Below, piece by piece: positions 42,869 through 50,617 of a DNA stretch of 64,000 nt; within the stretch, counting starts at the first letter, position 1, and each line of letters starts with the position of its first letter. Source of the stretch: Streptomyces tauricus (GTDB lineage: Bacteria; Actinomycetota; Actinomycetes; Streptomycetales; Streptomycetaceae); the NCBI RefSeq assembly GCF_014650955.1, contig NZ_BMVY01000023.1:62001-126000 (forward strand), in the 5' to 3' direction. The translations under genes and the position numbers were made by a program. The notes under the pieces were generated by a model. The model ran no database searches. It was not told where the DNA came from and saw only the letters and a program-made list of their open reading frames with translations.

Positions 42869-44053
42869 GTGAGCGGGAGTGTGAGCGTGAGCGGAGAAGA
42901 CGAGCCGGGGGGCGCGGACGCCACGACGTCCGGTACGGGGGGCGCGGACGCCACGACGCCCGGTACGGGGGGCGCGGACGCCACGACGCCCGGTACGGAG
43001 GGCGCGGACGCCACGACATCCGTTACGGGGGGACGGTCGTGGTGGTCGGGCCGGTCACGGCTGTTCAAGGTGGCGGGCATCGCCGTCGGCTGCGCGCTCG
43101 TCGCCTCGATGGCCGGAGCCGCATGGGTGTACTGGCACCTGAACCACAACATCAAGAGCGTCGACATCGACAGCGCGCTCGGCGACAACCGGCCGCCCAG
43201 GGCCGTGACGACCCCGACGGGCACGGAGTCCGCCGACCCGCTGCCCAGCGGCGCGCTCAACATCCTGGTCCTCGGCTCCGACTCGCGCAGCGGCAAGCGC
43301 AACAAGGCACTCGGCGGCGGCAGCAGCGAGGGCGCCCGCTCCGACACGGCGATGATCATCCACGTCGACGAGGGCCGCTCGGAGGCGACCGTCGTGAGCA
43401 TCCCGCGCGACACCCTCGTCGCGCGCCCCTCCTGCCCGCTGTCCTCGGGCGGTTCGACGGCGGAGGCGTACGGCGTGATGTTCAACAGCGCGTACTCCGT
43501 CGGCGGGCCCGTCTGCGCCGTCAAGACGGTGGAGACCCTGACGAACGTCCGCATGGACCACTACATCGAGATCGACTTCGCCGGCTTCGCCGATCTGGTG
43601 GACGCGCTCGGCGGGGTCACCGTGACGACGGACGACGACATCTCCGACGAGGACAGCCACCTCGAACTGGAGGCCGGCACCCACCACCTCGACGGCGCCG
43701 ACGCCCTGGCCCTGGCCCGTACCCGGCACGGCATAGGCGACGGCAGCGACCTCGGCCGCATAGGCCTCCAGCAGAAACTGGTGAAGGCACTCCTCGACCA
43801 GGTCTCCTCCAGCAACCTCCTCACCAGCCCCACCCGCCTGTACAGCGTCGCCGACGCCCTCACCGGCAGCCTCACCACGGACACGGGCCTGAACTCCCTG
43901 CCCGAACTCATGAACCTCGGCCAGAGCCTGAAGTCCCTCTCCTCCACCTACACCGAGACCGTGACGATGCCGGTGGTGCCCGCCCCGTCCAACCCCAACC
44001 GGGTCGTGGCGGAGGAACCGGAGGCGGGGAAGCTGTGGGAGTCACTGAAGTGA
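42869..44053 (+). CDS. LytR-CpsA-Psr (LCP) family protein 1
   Basis: LCP enzymes transfer polyprenyl-pyrophosphate-linked glycopolymers to peptidoglycan outside the membrane. 394 residues from GTG 42869, which lacks a Shine-Dalgarno; GTG 42887 has GGGAG seven bases upstream and may be the true start. Residues 15-54 are four 10-residue GADATTxGTG repeats, then a membrane helix (~67-90), then the LCP domain with LVLGSDSRSG, DTAMIIHV, SIPRDTL, the VGGP region, LVDALGGVTV, ALALARTRH and DLGRIGLQQ. No LytR_C domain. It lies apart from the other five LCP genes, next to the LacI-type regulator. Confidence 0.92.
   Translation: MSGSVSVSGEDEPGGADATTSGTGGADATTPGTGGADATTPGTEGADATTSVTGGRSWWSGRSRLFKVAGIAVGCALVASMAGAAWVYWHLNHNIKSVDIDSALGDNRPPRAVTTPTGTESADPLPSGALNILVLGSDSRSGKRNKALGGGSSEGARSDTAMIIHVDEGRSEATVVSIPRDTLVARPSCPLSSGGSTAEAYGVMFNSAYSVGGPVCAVKTVETLTNVRMDHYIEIDFAGFADLVDALGGVTVTTDDDISDEDSHLELEAGTHHLDGADALALARTRHGIGDGSDLGRIGLQQKLVKALLDQVSSSNLLTSPTRLYSVADALTGSLTTDTGLNSLPELMNLGQSLKSLSSTYTETVTMPVVPAPSNPNRVVAEEPEAGKLWESLK
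42911..43030 (+). repeat. Four-unit 30-bp tandem repeat inside the LCP1 gene
   Basis: Units begin GGCGCGGACGCCACGAC at 42911, 42941, 42971 and 43001; the middle two are nearly identical. The unit length keeps frame and encodes ten residues each in the cytoplasmic N-terminus, so copy number can change without a frameshift. Confidence 0.95.
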
Positions 44054-44164
44054 CTTCTTCCAAAGAACTCTGAGCTCCGTGTCGATTCCGGTCCTCGTCG
44101 TTCGACGCAGGGGTGAGAGGCGGGGATCGGCCCCGGCTCCGTGCCGAGGACTCAGGGAGTCACC

Positions 44165-44521
44165 ATGCCCCGTTACCTGTCGATGATCCGGATCGACGAG
44201 CAGAACGCCCCCGCCGAGGGGCCGAGCGACGCGCTCATGGAGCGGATGGGTGAGCTGATCGAGGAGATGACGAAGGCCGGCGTGCTGCTGGACACCTCCG
44301 GGCTGACGCCGACCGCGCAGGGCACGCGGGTGCGCTGGGAGGGTGGCGAACTGTCCGTCACCGACGGGCCGTTCACCGAGGCCAAGGAGGTCGTCGGCGG
44401 GTACGCGATGCTCCAGGCCAAGGACAGGGCCGAGGCGGTCGAGTGGACCAAGCGGTTCCTGCAGATCCACGAGGCCCACTGGACGGTGACCTGCGAGGTG
44501 CGCGAGATCGTCGAAGGCTGA
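44165..44521 (+). CDS. DGPF-domain (YCII-related) protein
   Basis: 118 residues from ATG 44165 (AGGGAG upstream). The family motif TDGPFTEAKEVVGGYA is intact, with the N-terminal RYLSMIRIDE strand and a C-terminal WTVTCEVREI strand. DGPF proteins are small ferredoxin-like-fold proteins of unknown activity that are typically encoded beside ECF42 sigma factors, as here (94 bases before the sigma gene). Confidence 0.92.
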   Translation: MPRYLSMIRIDEQNAPAEGPSDALMERMGELIEEMTKAGVLLDTSGLTPTAQGTRVRWEGGELSVTDGPFTEAKEVVGGYAMLQAKDRAEAVEWTKRFLQIHEAHWTVTCEVREIVEG

Positions 44522-44615
44522 GCCTCGCCCCCGGCCTCTCCGTCGGCTACGGCTACGGCTTCGGCTCCGGCTCCGGCCTTGGCCGTACGGCTCCGGGGGT
44601 GTCTGATGGTGGAGC

Positions 44616-45905
44616 GTGACGCCAGACACCCCCGCCCAGGATCCCGACCACACCATCGAGACCGTCTTCCGCATGGAGTCGCCCCGCATCATCGCCGGGG
44701 TCGCGCGCATCGTGCGGGACGTCGGGATCGCGGAGGAGCTCGCGCAGGACGCGCTGGTCGCGGCGCTGGAGCAGTGGCCGAGGGACGGGGTGCCTGGCAA
44801 TCCCGGGGCCTGGCTCATGGCCACCGCCAAACACCGGGCGATCGACCTCGTACGGCGGCGCGAACGGTACGCGCGCAAGCTGGCGGAGATGGGGCGCGAC
44901 CTGGAGACGTCCGGGCCGTACGGGGCCGGTCACGTGGACGAGCCCGCCGACCCGGACGACATCGACGACGACCTGCTGCGGCTGGTCTTCACGGCCTGCC
45001 ACCCCGTCCTGTCCGCCGAGGCCCGCATCGCGCTCACCCTGCGGCTGCTCGGCGGGCTGACCACCGTCGAGATCGCCCGCGCCTTCCTCACCCCGGAGAA
45101 GACCCTCGCCCAGCGCATCGTGCGCGCCAAGCGGACACTCGCCGCGAAGGGCGTCCCCTTCGAGGTGCCGTACGGGCCCGAACGCGAGGCCCGGCTCGGC
45201 TCGGTACTGGAGGTCATCTACCTGATCTTCAACGAGGGGTACGCGGCCACGGCCGGGGACGACTGGCTGCGGCCCGCGCTCTGCGAGGACGCGCTACGGC
45301 TCGCCCGCGTACTGGCCGAGCTGATGCCCAAGGAGCCCGAAGTGCACGGCCTCGCGGCGCTGTTGGAGCTGCAGGCGTCGCGGTCGGCGGCGCGGACGGG
45401 ACCGTCGGGGGAGCCCGTGCTGCTCAAGGACCAGAGCCGGGCGCGGTGGAACCGGGTGCTCATCCGGCGCGGGTTCGCCGCGCTGGGCCGGGCGGAGGCG
45501 GTGTCCTCGGGGGGCGGGCCCGGGCCGTACGTCCTCCAGGCCGCCATCGCCGCGTGTCACGCGCACGCGCTCACGTACGCGGAGACCGACTGGGGGCGGA
45601 TCGTCACGCTGTACGGGATGCTCGCCGTGCGGGCTCCGTCGCCGGTGGTCGAGCTGAACCGGGCCGTCGCCGTGTCGATGGCCGAGGGGCCGGAGGTCGC
45701 GCTGGGCCTTGTGGACGCGCTCATGGGTGAACCCTCGTTGCGCGACTATCACTTGCTGCCGAGTGTGCGGGGGGACCTGTTGGCGCGGGTCGGCCGGACG
45801 GAGGAGGCGGCGGGCGAGTTCGCGCGGGCGGCGGCGCTCGCGCGCAACCAGCGGGAGAGGGACCTGCTGCTGACCCGAGCCGAGGAGCACGGCCGACCCC
45901 ACTGA
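44616..45905 (+). CDS. ECF sigma factor with C-terminal TPR-like extension (ECF42 type)
   Basis: 429 residues from GTG 44616. Sigma region 2 (~18-85: RIVRDVGIAEELAQDALVAAL, AWLMATAKHRAIDLVRR) and region 4 (~125-180: TLRLLGGLTTVEIARAFLTP, EKTLAQRIVRAKR). A long C-terminal half (~190-429) carries the DUF6596/TPR-like domain (EVIYLIFNEGYAA, LLELQASR, VVELNRAVAVSMAEG). This plus an adjacent DGPF gene defines ECF42, a group without a cognate anti-sigma factor, in which the extension is thought to control activity. None is visible here. Confidence 0.93.
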   Translation: MTPDTPAQDPDHTIETVFRMESPRIIAGVARIVRDVGIAEELAQDALVAALEQWPRDGVPGNPGAWLMATAKHRAIDLVRRRERYARKLAEMGRDLETSGPYGAGHVDEPADPDDIDDDLLRLVFTACHPVLSAEARIALTLRLLGGLTTVEIARAFLTPEKTLAQRIVRAKRTLAAKGVPFEVPYGPEREARLGSVLEVIYLIFNEGYAATAGDDWLRPALCEDALRLARVLAELMPKEPEVHGLAALLELQASRSAARTGPSGEPVLLKDQSRARWNRVLIRRGFAALGRAEAVSSGGGPGPYVLQAAIAACHAHALTYAETDWGRIVTLYGMLAVRAPSPVVELNRAVAVSMAEGPEVALGLVDALMGEPSLRDYHLLPSVRGDLLARVGRTEEAAGEFARAAALARNQRERDLLLTRAEEHGRPH

Positions 45906-45909
45906 GGGC

Positions 45910-46064
45910 GCGCAGTTCCCCGCGCCCCTCTTGGGGGCGCGGGGAACGGCGCAATCTCTTGGGGGCGCGGGGAACGGCGCAATCTCTTGGGGGCGCGGGG
46001 AACGGCGCAATCTCTTGGGGGCGCGGGGAACGGCGCAATCTTTTAGGGGCGCGGGGAACGGCGC
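45910..46064. repeat. Intergenic 20-bp repeat, array I (one forward, five reverse copies)
   Basis: A forward copy (GCGCAG type) at 45910-45929, four bases after the sigma factor stop. Five reverse-complement copies follow, starting at 45933, 45961, 45989, 46017 and 46045, an exact 28-base period with linker AATCTCTT (last linker AATCTTTT). The forward copy and first reverse copy make an 18-19-bp hairpin with a tiny loop (45910-45952), a likely terminator. The rest of the 312-base gap (46065-46217) has no recognised element. Confidence 0.95.
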
Positions 46065-46217
46065 AATCCTCAGCCACGGCGCACCCGCACCTACAAAGCG
46101 GCCTTCCCCCCGGGGGGGACTGGCGCGTCGCCCGAACGGCTCTTCCGCCGTGAACCTGGCGCGAGCCCATGGCACGGTGGAACCACCTGTTGGTACCCCC
46201 GGACCCCGGAGCCTCGT

Positions 46218-47393
46218 ATGGCTGATCTGCAGGACGAACTGCACACCACCGCAGAGGTCGGGGAACTGGACCTGGATCATCCCGAACGGCTGAGCGGGTT
46301 CGAGCCGCACGCCGCCGAGGCCGAGGCCGAGACCGGAGCCGGGACCGTCGCCGGGCCCGGCTCCGGAGGCGGGAGCGAGCCCGCCGCCGACCCGCTGACC
46401 CGCGCCCACGCCCTCCTCGTCGAGCATCCCGTCGCCGACGGCTACAGCGGTCTGCCCTGGGCCCTGCGGCGCCTGTCCTGGTACGACCTCGAACTCGGCG
46501 AGAGCGCCGTCGACACGGACGTGCCCCGGCTCCGCGAAGGGCACGTGGGAGCGTTGTTCTGGGCGCTGCACCTGCCCGGGGGCCTGGTCGGCGAACGCGC
46601 CGTGGGCGCGACGCTGGAGCAGCTCGACCTGGTGAAGACCGTGGTCGCCGCGCACCCGGAGGGCCTGCGCATGGCCCACAGCGCGGCCCAGGTCACGGAC
46701 GCCAGGAACTGCGGGCGGGTCGCCGTGCTGCTCGGCCCGGCGGGCGCCGCCGCGCTGGACGACTCGCTGGGCATCCTGCGCGCGCTGCACGCCCTCGGCC
46801 TGCGCGTCCTCACCCTCTCGGGCGCGTCCTGGGCAGGCGAGAACGGGCTGACCCGGTTCGGCGAGGAGGTCGTGCGCGAGCTGAACCGCCTCGGTGTGCT
46901 CGCCGACCTCTCCGGCGCCTCGGACGCCACCGTCCGCCGCGCCCTCACCATCTCCAAGGCCCCGGTGCTGTGCACCCGCTCCGCCGCCCGCGCCCTGCGC
47001 CCGCACCCGGCGAACCTCCCGGACGACGTGCTCGTCGAACTCGGCGCCACCCAGGGCCTGTGCCTGGTCCCGCTGACCGCCGAGCAGACGGGCCCCACGG
47101 TCCGGGACGTCGCCGACCACCTCGACCACGTACGGGAACTCGCGGGGCCCGAGTGCGTCGGCCTCTCGGGGACGTACGACTCCGGGGCCGCGCACCCGCA
47201 GGACCTGTCCGACGCCTCGGGCTATCCGCGGCTGGTCGCCGAACTCCTGGGCCGTGGCTGGTCCGAGGCCGACCTGGCCCTGCTCACCTGGGGCAACGTC
47301 CAACGCGTCCTGCGTACCGCGGACTTCACCTCCCGCGCCGCCCGCCAGCGCCGCGAGCCGTCCATGGCGCGGATCGCCGACCTCGACGGCTAG
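46218..47393 (+). CDS. Membrane-dipeptidase-fold (M19) protein lacking all metal ligands
   Basis: 391 residues, full length for renal-dipeptidase-like proteins plus a ~60-residue Glu/Ala/Gly-rich N-terminus. The fold is easily followed: EHPVADGYSGLPWALRRL, GHVGALFWALHLP, DDSLGILRALHALGLRVLTL, GVLADLSGASDATVRRAL, RPHPANLPDD. Each metal-binding position is replaced: DGHND is DGYSG (74-78), EGGH is AGAA (175-178), DLSH is DLSG (230-233), SHS is TRS (253-255), and the SDFDG Asp is Thr (319). Hydrolytic activity is therefore unlikely; a structural, binding or regulatory role is inferred. Confidence 0.85.
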   Translation: MADLQDELHTTAEVGELDLDHPERLSGFEPHAAEAEAETGAGTVAGPGSGGGSEPAADPLTRAHALLVEHPVADGYSGLPWALRRLSWYDLELGESAVDTDVPRLREGHVGALFWALHLPGGLVGERAVGATLEQLDLVKTVVAAHPEGLRMAHSAAQVTDARNCGRVAVLLGPAGAAALDDSLGILRALHALGLRVLTLSGASWAGENGLTRFGEEVVRELNRLGVLADLSGASDATVRRALTISKAPVLCTRSAARALRPHPANLPDDVLVELGATQGLCLVPLTAEQTGPTVRDVADHLDHVRELAGPECVGLSGTYDSGAAHPQDLSDASGYPRLVAELLGRGWSEADLALLTWGNVQRVLRTADFTSRAARQRREPSMARIADLDG

Positions 47394-47400
47394 CTCTGCC

Positions 47401-47763
47401 TCAGCCGGCGCAGAGGCAGAACGGGTGGCCCGCCGGGTCCGCGTACGTCCGCCAGGTGCGCGTACGGTCCGCCGCGTCCAGCACCTTCGCGCCCAGCGCC
47501 AGGACCTCCTTCTCGGCCGCGTCCAGGTCCTCGACCGTCAGGTCCAGATGGAACTGCTGCGAGGCCTCCGGCGAGGGCCACTTCGGCGGTACGTGCCCGG
47601 GGGCGGCCTGGAACGCCAGCGTCCCCCCGCCCTCAGGCAGCCGCAGGTCCAGCCAGTCGCCGTTGTCCTCGATCGTGCCGCCGAGGATCGCGGCGTAGAA
47701 CGCGGCCAGCACGCGCGGGTCGGGACAGTCCAGGACGACGGAACCCAGCTCGGCGAACGCCAT
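47401..47763 (-). CDS. VOC (glyoxalase/bleomycin-resistance fold) protein
   Basis: 120 residues: ELGSVVLDCPDPRVLAAFYAA, LDLRLPEGGGTLAFQ, FHLDLTVEDLDAAEKEVLALG, YADPAGHPFCLC. One two-module VOC fold with conserved His/Glu-like positions. Substrate unknown. Its stop is seven bases from the stop of the convergent M19-like gene. Confidence 0.85.
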   Translation of the reverse strand: MAFAELGSVVLDCPDPRVLAAFYAAILGGTIEDNGDWLDLRLPEGGGTLAFQAAPGHVPPKWPSPEASQQFHLDLTVEDLDAAEKEVLALGAKVLDAADRTRTWRTYADPAGHPFCLCAG

Positions 47764-47775
47764 GGTCTTCTCCTC

Positions 47776-47829
47776 AGGTCGCTTGAAGTCGCTTGAGGTC
47801 GCTTGAGGTCGCTTGAGGTCGCTTCAGGT
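47776..47829 (-). repeat. 10-bp tandem repeat upstream of the VOC gene
   Basis: Five units of GTCGCTTGAG or variants (first GAA, last CAG) between the VOC start (47763) and the stop of the dehydrogenase (47848), on the leader side of the VOC gene. A simple-sequence expansion with about one helical turn per unit. Confidence 0.85.
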
Positions 47830-47847
47830 CTCTGTGCGGGGTGTGGC

Positions 47848-49191
47848 TCAGGCCGTCGGGCGGCCCATCGCGCGGTACGTCCAGCCCGCGGCCCGCCACA
47901 CGGCCGGGTCGAGCGCGTTGCGGCCGTCCAGCACCACCCGGTCCGTGGCGACCTCGCCGAGCGCCGCCGGGTCCAGCTCGCGGAACTCGCGCCACTCGGT
48001 GAGGTGCAGGACGGCGTGCGCCCCGCGTACGGCGTCCACGGCCGTGTCCGCGTAACCGAGGGTCGGGAAGAGGCGGCGCGCGTTGTCCATCCCCTTGGGG
48101 TCGTAGACCGTGACCTGGCCGCCCTGGAGGTGGATCTGGCCCGCGACGTTCAGCGCGGGGGAGTCGCGGACGTCGTCCGAGTCGGGCTTGAAGGTCGCGC
48201 CGAGCACGGCGATCCGCTTGCCGAGGAAGGAGCTGCCGCCCAGTGCCTCCCGCGTCATCTCCACCATCTGGCCGCGGCGCCGCATGTTGATGGAGTCGAT
48301 CTCGCGCAGGAAGGTGAGCGCCTGGTCGGCGCCCAGCTCGCCCGCGCGGGCCATGAACGCGCGGATGTCCTTGGGCAGGCATCCGCCGCCGAAGCCGATG
48401 CCCGCGCGCAGGAACTTCTTGCCGATCCGGTCGTCGTGCCCGATCGCCTCGGCGAGCTTCACGACATCGCCGCCGCCCGCCTCGCAGACCTCGGCCATCG
48501 CGTTGATGAACGAGATCTTGGTGGCGAGGAAGGAGTTCGCGGCCGTCTTCACCAGCTCGGCGGTCGGGAAGTCGGTCACCACGAAGGGCGTGCCCTCGGC
48601 CAGCGGCGTCGCGTACACCTCGCGCAGCAGCTTCTCGGCGCGCTCGCTGCGGATGCCGGCGACGATCCGGTCGGGGTGCAGGGTGTCCTGGACGGCGAAG
48701 CCCTCGCGCAGGAACTCCGGGTTCCAGGCCAGCTCGACGTCCTCGCCCGCGGGGGCCAGCTCGGTGAGCGTGCGGGCCAGCCGGTCCGCCGACCCGACGG
48801 GCACGGTGGACTTGCCGACGACCAGGGCGGGCCCGGTGAGGTGCGGCGCCAGCGAGGCGAAGGCGGCGTCGACGTACGACATGTCGCAGGCGTACTCGCC
48901 GTGCTTCTGCGGGGTGTTCACGCAGACGAAGTGGACGTCGCCGAACTCCGCGACCTCGGCGAAGTCCATGGTGAACCGCAGCCGCCCGCTGGAGCCCTCG
49001 ATGCCGGCGACGTGCTTGCGCAGCAGCTCCTCCAGACCCGGCTCGTACATCGGGACCTCGCCCCGCTGGAGCATCTCGATCTTCTCGGGCACCACGTCCA
49101 GGCCCAGCACCTCGAAACCGAGCTCGGCCATGGCCGCGGCATGCGTGGCGCCGAGATAGCCGGTACCGATCACGGTGATCTTGAGGGCCAT
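47848..49191 (-). CDS. UDP-glucose 6-dehydrogenase (paralogue 2)
   Basis: 447 residues from ATG 49191 (GGAG six bases upstream; an in-frame extension to 49314 exists but has no family support). KITVIGTGYLGATHAAAM, VPMYEPGLEELL, GKSTVPVGSADRL, WNPEFLREGFAV, catalytic Cys in GFGGGCLPKD, FKPDSDDVRDSP. Closely related to the 13252-14556 product along its length. Divergent from the acyl-CoA dehydrogenase; its UDP-glucuronate may serve the envelope glycopolymers of the adjacent LCP region. Confidence 0.9.
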   Translation of the reverse strand: MALKITVIGTGYLGATHAAAMAELGFEVLGLDVVPEKIEMLQRGEVPMYEPGLEELLRKHVAGIEGSSGRLRFTMDFAEVAEFGDVHFVCVNTPQKHGEYACDMSYVDAAFASLAPHLTGPALVVGKSTVPVGSADRLARTLTELAPAGEDVELAWNPEFLREGFAVQDTLHPDRIVAGIRSERAEKLLREVYATPLAEGTPFVVTDFPTAELVKTAANSFLATKISFINAMAEVCEAGGGDVVKLAEAIGHDDRIGKKFLRAGIGFGGGCLPKDIRAFMARAGELGADQALTFLREIDSINMRRRGQMVEMTREALGGSSFLGKRIAVLGATFKPDSDDVRDSPALNVAGQIHLQGGQVTVYDPKGMDNARRLFPTLGYADTAVDAVRGAHAVLHLTEWREFRELDPAALGEVATDRVVLDGRNALDPAVWRAAGWTYRAMGRPTA

Positions 49192-49378
49192 GGGTGCTCC
49201 AGAAGGTAGCCGTCGGGTGCGCGGACAGAGCATAGTCGGGGCGTGCCGAAGCCCTTGACCGGGCAGATCCCTCCTGTCGGCAAGCTCACGTATCACTCGC
49301 GTGGGCGGGCGCATAAAATTTGGGTTACTTAACGGTAGTTAGCTCGGTGTGACTGCATCTTTGGGAGCGTGAGAGACC

Positions 49379-50536
49379 TTGGCCGGATCGGCTGATTTCG
49401 ACCTGTACCGCCCGTCCGAGGAGCACGACATGCTCCGGGACGCGATCCGCTCACTGGCCGAGGCGAAGATCGCGCCGCATGCCGCGGCGGTGGACGAGGA
49501 GGCCCGTTTCCCGCAGGAGGCCCTGGACGCGCTGGTCGCGGCCGACCTGCACGCGGTGCACGTACCGGAGTCGTACGGCGGCACCGGCGCGGACGCGCTC
49601 GCCACGGTCATCGTGATCGAGGAGGTGGCGCGGGTCTGCGCGTCCTCGTCGCTGATCCCCGCGGTGAACAAGCTCGGCTCGCTGCCCGTCATCCTGTCGG
49701 GCTCCGAGGACCTGAAGAAGAAGTACATGACGCCGCTGGCCAAGGGCGACGCGATGTTCTCGTACGCCCTCTCCGAGCCGGACGCCGGCTCGGACGCGGC
49801 CGGGATGAAGACGAGGGCGGTGCGGGACGGCGACTTCTACGTCCTGAACGGCGTGAAGCGCTGGATCACCAACGCCGGTGAGTCCGAGTACTACACGGTG
49901 ATGGCCGTCACCGACCCCACCAAGCGCTCGAAGGGCATCTCCGCCTTCGTCGTCGAGAAGTCCGACGAGGGCGTGTCCTTCGGAGCCCCGGAGCGCAAGC
50001 TCGGCATCAAGGGCAGCCCGACCCGCGAGGTGTACCTCGACAACGTTCGCATCCCGGCCGACCGCATGATCGGCGAGGAGGGGACGGGCTTCGCCACCGC
50101 GATGAAGACCCTGGACCACACCCGCATCACGATCGCCGCGCAGGCGCTCGGTATCGCGCAGGGCGCCCTGGACTACGCCAAGGGGTACGTCCAGGAGCGC
50201 AAGCAGTTCGGCAAGCCGATCGCCGACTTCCAGGGCATCCAGTTCATGCTCGCCGACATGGCCATGAAGATCGAGGCCGCCCGTCAGCTCACGTACGCGG
50301 CGGCGGCGAAGTCCGAGCGCGGTGACAAGGACCTCACCTTCCAGGGCGCGGCGGCCAAGTGCTTCGCCTCCGACGTCGCCATGGAGGTCACCACGGACGC
50401 CGTCCAGCTCCTCGGCGGCTACGGCTACACCCGCGACTACCCGGTCGAGCGCATGATGCGCGACGCCAAGATCACGCAGATCTACGAGGGCACGAACCAG
50501 GTCCAGCGGATCGTGATGGCCCGCAACCTGCCGTAG
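49379..50536 (+). CDS. Acyl-CoA dehydrogenase
   Basis: FAD enzyme of acyl-CoA oxidation. 385 residues from TTG 49379 giving MAGSADFDLYRPSEEHDML. FAD/substrate motifs YALSEPDAGSDAAGM, RWITNAGES, and the catalytic Glu in QIYEGTNQVQRIV near the C-terminus, the position used by short/medium-chain enzymes. Upstream 49192-49378 is the divergent promoter region; GCATAAAATT (49311-49320) is its only AT-rich element. Confidence 0.92.
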   Translation: MAGSADFDLYRPSEEHDMLRDAIRSLAEAKIAPHAAAVDEEARFPQEALDALVAADLHAVHVPESYGGTGADALATVIVIEEVARVCASSSLIPAVNKLGSLPVILSGSEDLKKKYMTPLAKGDAMFSYALSEPDAGSDAAGMKTRAVRDGDFYVLNGVKRWITNAGESEYYTVMAVTDPTKRSKGISAFVVEKSDEGVSFGAPERKLGIKGSPTREVYLDNVRIPADRMIGEEGTGFATAMKTLDHTRITIAAQALGIAQGALDYAKGYVQERKQFGKPIADFQGIQFMLADMAMKIEAARQLTYAAAAKSERGDKDLTFQGAAAKCFASDVAMEVTTDAVQLLGGYGYTRDYPVERMMRDAKITQIYEGTNQVQRIVMARNLP

Positions 50537-50555
50537 GTCCCGCGGCGCCCCGCAC

Positions 50556-50598
50556 ACGGGAGGGCCCCGGCAGCCACTGGCTGCCGGGGCCCTCCCGT
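50556..50598. terminator. Bidirectional terminator, 21-bp perfect palindrome
   Basis: Arms 50556-50576 and 50578-50598 are perfect complements around one base (50577). It lies midway between the convergent acyl-CoA dehydrogenase and LCP2 stops (50536 and 50618) with no T tract on either side. Confidence 0.9.
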
Positions 50599-50617
50599 AC
50601 GACGTCTGTCGCGCGCT

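Noticed and set aside
44530..44590. GGCTAC/GGCTCC hexamer-like repeat before the sigma factor gene
   Set aside because: Short, imperfect simple sequence common in GC-rich DNA, without a consistent unit.
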